In this document: one piece after another, positions 37,287 through 47,300 of the stretch | Layout: the number at the start of each line of letters is the position of its first letter | How positions within the stretch are numbered: position 1 is the first letter of the stretch | DNA from: Embiotoca jacksoni | Taxonomy: Eukaryota; Chordata; Actinopteri; Embiotocidae | Assembly: GCA_022577435.1 (NCBI GenBank) | Contig: JAKOON010000032.1 | Coordinates: 1,488,001-1,552,000 of the forward strand | Reading direction: 5' to 3' | Length of the DNA stretch: 64,000 bases | Position numbers and translations under genes: made by a program | Notes under the pieces: model-generated | What the model saw: only the letters and a program-made list of their open reading frames with translations | The model's database searches: none | What the model was told of the DNA's origin: nothing

Positions 37287-38487
37287 ATCCATGCCTCAGC
37301 CGTGTTTGAGCTGAGCCATGTAGTTGTGCTCGTTAATTTCCAATCCTAAATCAGTTAAAGATAAGAACGTTTTCTCATGTAGTGATTCATTAACTTTTAC
37401 AATGGTAATCCAACCAGGAACTCTCATGGGACGTTTTAATGTAACTCCTATTAGAGCTCTTTTAGGCCCATCTAAAGATTCAGAGAGCAAACATCCAGTC
37501 TATGTGCATTTATACAGGGTAGTACATGTACTAATGAATGAACACAGTGGTTTATGTGCTAAGTTGTATAACAGCAAATGTAACACAATCACTATAGATT
37601 GTACAGTTTTTGTAAAGCAGTATGACTGACAAGAATTTAAACTGTCTCAAAAGTAAACTTTCAAAAAGTGTTGTTTTAATCTCTAAACAGCAAATATATG
37701 TTGGTGAATGAAAATAAAAAATACATAGAGGACGAAAGGCTCAAACTGGCACGTGTTTGTAAAAAATATTTAAGATATGTTATCTTCCTCGACACAAGCA
37801 GTAACATATAATAAGGATAATTAGTGGTTTAACAGGGAGGAATTGTAATTATTTCTCCAGAGCCACAGTGACTTCCTGTCACAGTGAGGTTGCCAGGCAA
37901 CCGACAGAGATGCTGCACGGGAAATGCTTGGTGGATTAAAAAAAAATATATATTTTACAATATGTAACTCGCTGTAAAACCACAAATGATGTGTTTACAT
38001 TTCTGTTTGTGCAGCATAGCTTTAAAATGTCAGTACTCAGTATGACATTAGTTCCAACTAAAATGAAATGATGAGCCATATAGTGATTTAAGAACTGACA
38101 ATACCTGCATCAATCATCAGACTCTGTCATCGTATGTAACTTCCAGTAATTTGCCCTGAACTCACACTAAAAGTAAAACATTATTGTTTGTGGAGCTCAA
38201 TCACATGCCAGTAGTTAGGTAAGCATTACTGACAACAAGGAGGACAACAGATAAAGAGGCCAAGCAGAGTCCAGCTGCAGCCCTCAGCTCTTTCCCTGCA
38301 AACAGTGAAGTTATGCCAAAAGTAGTTCTGATCTATCGGTTCCACAAATAAAACACGTGAATAATAAAAAGGAGGGGGAAAGACTGTAATTTAACTCCTA
38401 TATTAATCACAGTTGATTGAAACTTTTACTTGTTCCATTTTTTTTTTTGTAAAATGGTTGTGAGTTGAGGGTCCCTTTCCTCAATCT

Positions 38488-38730
38488 TTGTAAGTCAAGT
38501 GATAGTTCACTCTGGAGTACATTCTTGCATGTTTTGGCATTCACAAGTATTTCATTTTGTCACTGGTTGTAAAATGTTGAGCAGACATATTAAAATGACA
38601 TTTTTTTTTTTCAAATATATTTTCACTAAACCCAAAGTACAACACTTTGATACAGAAGAAATCTTAAGAAACCCGAGGAGCCTCAATGAACTTCTGATGG
38701 GAAGTTCACAATTGTAAGTCAAGTGATAGT
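38488..38730 (+). repeat. 205-bp segment bounded by perfect 19-bp direct repeats
   Basis: TTGTAAGTCAAGTGATAGT occurs at 38488-38506 and again at 38712-38730. The enclosed 205 bp has an internal T run (about 38600-38610) and near its right end carries a 57-bp block (38641-38697) that is repeated exactly at about 39577-39633. The direct repeats look like a target-site duplication. Confidence 0.7.
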
Positions 38731-39049
38731 AGGCTATTTAGACATGAACCCAAGTATTGGTCAAATACAATTTATCTGGAGAAGGACATGAGAATTAACG
38801 TTTTACGTGAGTTCAATAAGGAAGATCTCTGACCTCCCGTGATGGTATTAATTGCACCTCTGTGAATTAATCCTCCTGTGCTATATTCCGTGTCACTTCC
38901 GCTTTCCCACGCTGTCAAATCACTCATTCATATTCTTGTCGTCACCTTATTTGGCCAATTCTTTAAATAGCAACCCTCCTCCTCCCCATCACTACCTCAT
39001 TCATCTGGTTTTCCTGGGAATCTCCACCGAAGTTTACATCCTTTAACCC

Positions 39050-39165
39050 TGATCTCCCTCTCCCCATCCGGTCGAGGCAGATGACAAGCTCACCTCTGAG
39101 CTTGGTTCTGTCGGAGGTTTTTCTTCCTTTAAAAGGGAGTTTTTTTCCTCCCAGCTGCCAATCAT
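39050..39165 (-). repeat. Same teleost repeat family, reverse fragment
   Basis: CGGTCGAGGCAGATGACAAG, CTTGGTTCTGTCGGAGGTTT and CTTCCTTTAAAAGGGAG form the reverse complement of the inner part of the repeat at 9.9-10.2 kb. It is truncated at both ends. Confidence 0.65.
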
Positions 39166-39576
39166 GTGGGATTTGATGTCTTATGTTATCTTCTTGCGTT
39201 ACATTAACACAAATTTCTAAATTGTATACTCCACTCCACCACCTCCAGTGTCAAGGCTCTGGGGGGTCTTGTCCTATCTCCTACATCCATTTGGGACATC
39301 ACTCTACAAAGTGACCTCTCATCGTCGGAGTCTAACCGCCAAAACGTATCAGTCAAACTGTCATTACTTCAATAAATCATTTTCCACTCCTAATGATCTC
39401 TTCTTAGGCAGTGGACCCACCAACCAACTGACCCACAGTCTGTCTGAACTTCACTGCCAGCCACAGAACATCTGCTATTCCAATCAAGAGAGACCTGAGT
39501 GAACGAATACAAGATTACGTTGCCATCTGCATGAACAAAAAGAGAAATAAGAGGGAGGGGGAAAAGTTCTTTGTGA

Positions 39577-39633
39577 AACACTTTGATACAGAAGAAATCT
39601 TAAGAAACCCGAGGAGCCTCAATGAACTTCTGA
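39577..39633 (+). repeat. Second copy of the 57-bp block
   Basis: AACACTTTGATACAGAAGAA and the following bases up to CTTCTGA repeat 38641-38697 without a mismatch that I can see. Left of it the frame continues open (KRNKREGEKFFVKHFDTEEI), so this copy may be nearer to the parent sequence. I recognise no gene. Confidence 0.7.
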
Positions 39634-41249
39634 AGAATTCTACTTCCTGCAGCATCAGCATATTGTATCTCCGAACTATTCGTTTTCTGAGATCTTTACT
39701 TGTAATATTGAGATAGTTTCTCATATATATATGGGATAAGGTCTAAACCACTTTTCTTTTCTTTTTTTTTAATACAATGTGCTTCCGTAGACTTTTGGTG
39801 CTATAATGTAAAAAGAAGAAAAGCATGAGGAGGAAGCCTTCAGGCCGGTCATCAGCTCATACCGTCCACTCTTAGTGTGTGTATGGACGAAGCAGCTCCT
39901 CTTTGTTTTCTTCTTAAACCAGAGTACAAACAAATTTTATTTGTTCTCCCCATCTCCAACACTTTGATGTGTGTATGCACAGAACTTTATTCTTTATTCA
40001 GTTCAGTCAGGACACTGCATCAAATTTAGCCATTTGTTAAAAACATACATACATTTTTGTTTGGCGATGACTCTGCACGAGTGATGCTGTAGAACAGTCT
40101 GAGCAAGCATGACACAGACCATTCTTGAGATCACAAGATCCCCCCGGCGGAGCCTGGAATTCACAACTTTTGAAAGAATTGATACAATATAAACAGACAA
40201 AACACTTGTTAATGTAGGAGGAGGCTGGGGAGATTAGCAGCGGCTCCATAGCCGGTCGTTGAAGAGCAATGCCAATGAATGAACGGGGCACGGTTTTAAA
40301 GCACATTCATTTGGAGGGGTGGAGTGAAGCCTCATGACTGGAAGGAAAAGGGGCCAGTGACACTCTGTACCTGCCTGAACTACCTTGAAGCTTGATAAAT
40401 GTTTTCTGTGTCATTTCATGTCATTTCCAGATGTGTGACTGTCTGAATTTTGTACTGACATACAGTATATATATATATATATTTTTTTTTTCTTCTCCAG
40501 CGTTAATTCTGATGTTGAAGCTGAGAAACCCTTCAGCACTCCCTGTCAACTGAAGTCGTTTCATCTTATATTTCTATATGTTTTGTGATTGCGCAACTTA
40601 TTATTATTTCAAACATTGGAGGGGGCACAAAGAGATTAAATAAGATGTTTCTAAAAGATGAATAATCTTTGCCTCATGAAAGACATTTAATGGTATTACT
40701 TTTGATGCTGATGGTCTTTTTAATGCTGCACTTTCGGACTAATGCTCCTCAACTGATGGATTTAAAAGCATAATAACAAATGGGCAAAGAACAAGAAGTG
40801 AAAGGCTGGTCACCGGTCAGTTTAAATCATTTTTATGAATCAAAACATCGTTTTGTAAAGCCATTTGATCTGAATTCTAAATGTAGTAATAGAATGTTTA
40901 AGACATATTTTATAGGTCAGTGTTTTGATATTGAGCTGTCAATTTACTATAAACATAATATGCACATTTGTGCCAGGGTCCTGCATAGATTTTTTTTGCT
41001 TGTGCTGTCTTTATCTCACACAGTAAGTCAATGTTTCTTCTTTGGTCCATCAGATCAAACATTATTGCAAAAAACACACACAGACAGTCATGTACGGGAA
41101 GAACCAGGTGCATGATTTACTATAGATTTTGATTTATAATGTCCAGGGGAAGTTTTGGGCACATGCTCTGTAGACAGTGTTTTGCAGCTCTTAAAATATT
41201 TGCAGAGATCCTAACTAGTCAAATCTCCAACTGACAAATTCACATCAAG

Positions 41250-42290
41250 ATGGGGAACATGCATTGCCCTGCGGAGGACGCAGCCCGCGTGGCCTCTGTT
41301 GCTCGAGGCATCTGCCCTTTCCCAAACTACAATCCCAGCCCTCATTTAATCAACATTGTCACCACCAACTCCACGCTTCAGCTGAGGGACCACTACACAG
41401 CAGTGCAGACCTCCCTTACCCTCAAGCAGCTGGAGGACTTCACCCAGGGCCTGAGGACTACGTTCGGCAGGGAGGGCAGGGTCACTCTGGGTGGGTTCGG
41501 GGTGGTGGCCCTGTCCCTGGTTGGGCTGTTCGACACTCTTGCAAAACAGGTGAGGGGCGAGTCTGTGTCCGACTCAGGGCCCATTCCAGGTTTGTTTCTC
41601 AAAGACCTGAGAGGGTACTACCCACCGCACGTCGACACGATCAGCGAGTACCTGAGGCTGGTACCCCACATTGCAAACAACCCCAGCCGGATGAGAGAGG
41701 AGACAGAGAGGTAGGCACTGAGATGTGTATTTATATACATGTGCCCTATACAACCCGTTTGTCACTACAGAATATGTATGCGTGAGCTTGTGTGATCTTG
41801 CTGTCTTTATATCTTACTCAGGTACATCAATCAGTTAACAGCTGATGACCAAGCTTTAGACAACCTGGGAGAAAACCACACGTTACCACTAAATGAAGAC
41901 GTCACAATCATCAACATGATGATGGGAAACACTTTGAAGTTGCACCTCCTCCGCATCACAAACGGTACCATTGACAAGTTGAACATCACTGACATGAAAG
42001 AGATATCTGAAATTATCATTAATTTCAACTGTGACCCAGAGGCAGCGGACAAAGACTTTTTGGCTGCAGTGCAAAAATCTGACAACCGCACCCAAGAAGC
42101 TTTTAAGGATTGCAAGCCCAATATAGAACTTGAATCAAAGACATGGCTGCAGCATGCTGCCAAGTTAGAGTTTATAGATAGCATGTTTCTCCTCTTCTAT
42201 GCATTTTTAAATGTTAAAAAAAAATCATTTATTGTACGAGGAGATGATTTCGACCTGAAGGCAAATGCTTTGGGAAAGTGGGCAGATTAG
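41250..42290 (+). CDS. Unrecognised two-exon gene, 309-residue protein
   Basis: Exon 1 is 41250-41710 (ATG in good context AAGATGG, donor GAGAG|GTAGGC). Exon 2 is 41822-42290 (acceptor CTTACTCAG, stop TAG). The split AG|G codon joins cleanly into 310 codons including the stop. An in-frame TGA at 41232 fixes this ATG as the first. AATAAA signals lie at 42326-42335. I recognise no domain. Residues about 79-95 (VTLGGFGVVALSLVGLF) are hydrophobic and could be a membrane segment, and FIDSMFLLFYAFLNV near 271-285 is a second hydrophobic patch. No N-terminal signal peptide is visible. There are five N-x-S/T sequons (N40, N172, N201, N208, N242), mostly in exon 2. The N-terminus MGNMHC resembles an acylation site, but proline at position 7 breaks the usual myristoylation pattern. 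Exon 1 is clearly GC-richer than its surroundings. The intact frame across a short intron supports a real gene, possibly lineage-restricted. Confidence 0.75.
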
Positions 42291-42325
42291 TCCACTGACA
42301 AATGATCCAGACACAGGTGGAAAAA

Positions 42326-42335
42326 AATAAATAAA
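42326..42335 (+). terminator. Overlapping AATAAA polyadenylation signals
   Basis: Two overlapping AATAAA hexamers lie 36-45 nt after the stop codon of the unrecognised two-exon gene. They would give it a very short 3' UTR. No other gene end is close on this strand. Confidence 0.5.
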
Positions 42336-42794
42336 AGTTTGCCCTCAAAAGAACAAAAACAAAAGAGAGTAAATGAGCACAAATACACAGTCAGATTTAA
42401 AACAGGCAACTGGTGGAATTCATAAACTAAGATGAACTTTTGATAGTATGTGTGCAGACAAATGAGTCCAAATGTAAACACTCACACAGCTTTGACAGTG
42501 TTTAATTTTTGTTTTTCTCGCACGCTTTTCTGCAACACAATTTACAGAGTAAATATTATGTCAGTAACATCGACTATATCAGTATCATTGTTTCATTTCC
42601 AACAACTGCTTATGCTATGTGTGGTTCATTTGGATTAAAAATCGTTTTAAAGCTTTGGAAATGACTTCTGTGCTTTATGTGGACATGTGTAGATACAATA
42701 CAATACACTGTATTCCCAATGTGTCAATTGTCAATAAATGTACACACAGAAAAATGACAGACGTTATCAGCAAAAACTGAAGCTCTTTTAGCTT

Positions 42795-42930
42795 CACTCT
42801 TCTTCTGTGATTCTGAATTAAGCAAGAAGATTTAATGCCTTAAAAGTGAGCCATAAGATTGAAAAATCTATTCATAATCCAACAGGTGTAAACTGTAAAA
42901 GGCACACTCTTCTTCTGTGATTCTGAATTA
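42795..42930 (+). repeat. Pair of 26-bp direct repeats
   Basis: The 26-bp word beginning CACTCTTCTTCTGTGATTC occurs at 42795-42820 and 42905-42930, with 84 bp between the copies. It lies about 500 bp downstream of the unrecognised two-exon gene. Confidence 0.85.
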
Positions 42931-43971
42931 CCAGGGTAGTCTCCTATGAGCTAACTGACTTCAAATGATAGCATCAAACATTGAAAAAAAAGTAGTGGTA
43001 GTAATGAAAAAAGACCCATTTCAGGATTTGATAGTGATTATTGATACATTAATGTTTACATTATTGTTATGTTGTATGTCCGGTGAGGTTTGGACTAATT
43101 TATTAATAAATATACAGCTGGGATGATTTTTTTTTTTTTTTTTTTACCTGTGGTAATAAATTATACTTTATTTGTTTATTATATTTTGTAACATTAATCT
43201 GGACTGGCAAAGTAGTCATTTAAATAATTAGATAAAGATAGTGGAATAAAAAATATACAACGTCTGCCTTTGAATTGTGGTGTAGACAGAAATACTCAAG
43301 AAGTTCCATTTTCTGTGTTAGTTAAGGTACTGGTTCTCAAGTAAAATGGAAACAATTCTAATTTATTTAATTACACAAAATTGCACTCAAGTGCACTAAA
43401 TGTCAGTGAACAATATACTTTTTCCTGCTGGGCTACTGTTAGATAATTTGAAAATGTGTGCCCCCTGGTGGCCAAATATCCCCTAATGTATCTTTCACTG
43501 GGATTAATGGAGTATCAGCAGCAGAGTTTCCATATCAAGTGTAAGAGTAGCTAATTCTTTACTGGTCCATATCACAGTGTTGAGCTGTCATATAATGTGG
43601 TTTGGAAACCATTAAAGTATGTCACTTTTTATTATTACCTTTAAATATCAAATAATGACTTTTGTATTTTGTCTATTTATTTATGGATTAATCCATTAAT
43701 ATTAAATCAAATTCATGTTTTGTTTTATTGTACAAAGACATTTAATCAATGAAAACCTTCAGTACTGTTTCTGTTTTTGTGATGCCTGTGGTCCTCCATA
43801 AATGATTAAATTAATGATAACAATAATAGAAACAACTATTGCTGTTAATATTATTACTATAGAATTTAGAAAATTAATTTACAATTTAGAAAACATGTAT
43901 TGAATCTTAGCTTTTCATATCGGTGCTGATTGTGTTATTGAAGGTTGAATTAAGCCATTAAATATTAGAAT

Positions 43972-43972
<1 letters not shown>

Positions 43973-44008
<36 letters not shown>
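43973..44008 (+). repeat. CA microsatellite upstream of neto1
   Basis: About 18 CA units, some 375 bp upstream of the neto1 start codon. Confidence 0.97.
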
Positions 44009-44011
<3 letters not shown>

Positions 44012-44196
44012 GCCCACTTCTGCATCGAGCGAAGCTTTGTGGATGACCGTATATCTTGTGAGCGGATTAATGCAGCCTAAAGGTGGAGAAAATATTGTGA
44101 AGGTTCACGGCGGACGGGAGTTTAATCCCGTGAGCTGTCGGGGAGACAGGGTGTGTGTGTGTTTGTGTGTGTTTGTGTGTGTTTGTGTGTGTGTGT

Positions 44197-44219
44197 GGGG
44201 GGGGGGGGGGGGGGGGGGG
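44197..44219 (+). repeat. 23-G homopolymer after a GT-rich tract, neto1 5' flank or UTR
   Basis: A (GT)n/TTTG-interrupted tract (about 44151-44196) runs straight into 23 consecutive G residues. This lies about 165 bp upstream of the neto1 start codon. It could form G-quadruplexes and may vary in length. Homopolymers of this size are also prone to assembly error. Confidence 0.9.
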
Positions 44220-44383
44220 TGGACATGCCGAAGTCTCTGCTCTCCGATCTGCCGCTTCTCGGGAGGAATTGAGAACACTTTCTGGAACTACCGGTTGAAG
44301 GGGGGCGCAGGACCCCACGAGCCCGTTCAGTGAAGATCATTTCATGGAAATACTGAGACAGAGCTCATCCTCAGGGAACAGAA

Positions 44384-47300
44384 ATGCTGCACAAACTTCT
44401 GCTGCCCATCGGTAAGTCTCCACTGAACATGTTTCATAATGTAGACGACTTGTAGATGCACGTGATGTTGTGATTGTTCTGCTGTGTTTCTCTGTAGGCT
44501 GTAACTGTTCGAATTAGGTTAGGACACTTTTTCCTTTCCCTTCGGAAGTTTAAACAGCTGTCTGACCAACAACATGACCTTTATTCTTTTGTTCCTCAGC
44601 TTTAGCAGCAAGCCTCATGTCACCTGAGCTCTCTGGTGCCACAGCCACTAAAACAAAAACTCAAGGTAGTGTCCTGTCACATCCTGATACACTGTTGAGC
44701 ATTCAAATAAAATCAAAACTGTGATGTGTATCTGAACTTGTTAAATAGGCCTGCATGGGTGGGTTTTACTTGTTGTAAATTGAGCTCTGGGAAACTTTTT
44801 GACATTTTATAGACTTTTATGACTGATTGATTATTTGATAAAACTTGTGGAAATAATTACTAGTGACATCACCAGTTCATGACTATATGTCTACTGAGTG
44901 TGAGTATACAATATCTCATTCACAGTGATATTAGATTCCTTCAGTCAAATGGGCAAAGTGGGTTTATTTATTTGGGTAGATTGGAGTGTTAACTTTCTAA
45001 TAAGCAATCATGATCAAGAAATACAGCCAATAATTTGTCTTTCTGCAAGGACTTTATTGGACAATGAAAAATAATCTTTGTGTTGGTCTTGTAATGTGTC
45101 ATAAAGTGTGCTGCATGGGTGGGTTTTACATTCTGAAAGAGACAAAAAGGCAAAGTATGTGTGCAATTTCACAATTACAATAAGAAGCTTATCAATCTGT
45201 GATGATAACAAGTCTGTTATTTTAATGGTTTAGATTTTCTGTCAGCTTCCAATAAAAAAAAAAAAAAGGTAAAGATAACATCACATAAATGTAAATCTAC
45301 TGTCCCCAATGTGCAGTAAAATTCAATGGATTAAAAAAATCATTTATATCTTAAATTCAATTTTGAGATTTTTAAAAGCAAGAAATACAAATATATGCTG
45401 TAGTTATGGTAAATTGTGTCTCATATTTGTGTCTGTCTGCCTGTTTCCAGTGAAGAACAACTCAGGTGTGACCCCAGCAGGGCAGTGTGGGACCTGGGTA
45501 AAGGAGCCCGATGGAGGCTATTTCACCTCACCCAACTACCCTGAGAAGTACCCACCTGAGAGGGAATGCATTTACATTATAGAAGGTGAGACTTCATCTT
45601 TTTAGCCACAGTCACTGTCCACCCCTCCTGCTTTGAATGTAAACTCCACTTGACCTCTTGTCATGCTGCAGCCTCTCCTCGACAGTGCATCGACTTGTTC
45701 TTCGATGAGAAGTACTCCATTGAGCCCTCCTGGGAGTGTAAGTTCGACCACATTGAAGTCCGCGATGGTCCCTTTAGCTTCTCGACCATCATCGGTCGCT
45801 ACTGCGGGCAGGAAAGCCCCTCATACGTCCGCTCCAGTGGGAGGTACCTGTACATCAAGTTTGTGGCGGATGGTGAACTGGAGGCCATCGGTTTCTCTGC
45901 CCGGTATAACTTCACAAAAGGTAAGTGATGGAAGTAAAGACCAAGTTCTTTCTTGATGATACAGAGTTAAATGTAAGCCAACACACTTGTTAGAATGAGG
46001 AGAGCTGTGTTTTTGAGCCTGTCTTTAAAGCTGCACTAATAAATATTTCTCTATTAGAAATGGAGCAAATGACTTTGACATAAATCAAGGTTGCTCCTAG
46101 TGACAAACCCTAAAAAGATCCAACCCAGGAATCACACCAAGATGTTTGTGTGCATAGGCATTAAAAACAAAGTGCTTTAGGTTTTAGGCATCAATAACCA
46201 TGTGGTTAGATTTAAGAATCTTGGAATTTTGGTTGGATATAGGCATCGGAACTACTCAGTTAACGTTAAAAGATCATGGTGTGGGTAAAAAAAAGTAATT
46301 TTACACGAGTAATGTCATGTATGTCACGCAAGTTGCTTAATGTTTGCTACGTCAATTAAATATGTTACTTTATGTAAGTAGCTTACTTACATTGTTTAAA
46401 AAAATCCCGACTGACTTAAGCCTTCTCAAAGACTTGACATCTGGTGTCCCGGCTAGAAGTCCGGTGTTTGTTCCATCCAACCACCTCAACCTCCTCCATA
46501 TGAGGACTTTATCACTCTCTGTACTTTGACACAAGAACTGCTGAATGGGCTGTTTCCCCACACAAAGTAAAACATGACACTGACATTGCAACCTCTAGTT
46601 GACTGACGGCTGTATTACATGCTTTGGCGTGATACCGAGCTAAGCTATCACTTGACTGCACTATTCTTCAGTTTTAGGGAGAATTTGAGCATCTTTCAGC
46701 TCATTGTTTTGGTTTTTCGATTTGGTTTAGTCTCACTAATCTTTCCAGGAGCTGAATGCTACTTTATTTTAGTGAAAAAAATTTGAAATATTCCCTGCAT
46801 GTTACCTACCCAGCATCAAATTTCAAAGTTAACAAAATTACCAGCTGGCTGGAGAGTATAATGGAGCGTTAAGTAGAAAAGAACCAGGTATACTAAAACA
46901 GAGCAGACGTTTGGGTGCTTTTCAGACTTATATTCATCTGGTGGCCAAAAAAAAAGACTTCAAATGAATGATGATGCTGCCACCTTCTGTTTGCTGGATG
47001 TTTAGATATGCAAATGTATGCTAACATGCCAAAGATTTCAATCAATGCTGCTTTAAATCTGTAACCAAAAAGCTCAGTTACTGATTGGTAATATTGTGTC
47101 CTAAGTATTTATACTCTGTAAATTTGAAGTCTTTTTTTGCATAAGAATTCTTGTGTTTAAGTCCACTAATAATCAGCTGAAATTCCATTTTCTCTTAATA
47201 GATTTATTTATATAATTAAGAATAATGAATGAATACTTAAAAATTCCTTTTTCTTTTATATATTTAAATTGGTGTAAAAAGGATCTTAGCACCACACTTA

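Larger units (their letters stand above)
37287..41249. other. Intergenic stretch before the unrecognised gene
   Basis: Holds the direct-repeat-bounded segment near 38.5-38.7 kb, its 57-bp relative at 39.6 kb and a reversed teleost repeat at 39.05-39.17 kb. The frame at 37324-37629 is open for 101 codons, but I recognise nothing in it and it lacks gene context. No promoter for the gene at 41250 is obvious. Confidence 0.45.

Noticed and set aside
41264..41785. A 173-codon alternative frame over exon 1 of the unrecognised gene
   Set aside because: It is shifted relative to the frame that splices into exon 2, and its translation is Pro/Arg/His-rich, as expected for an off-frame reading of GC-rich coding DNA.
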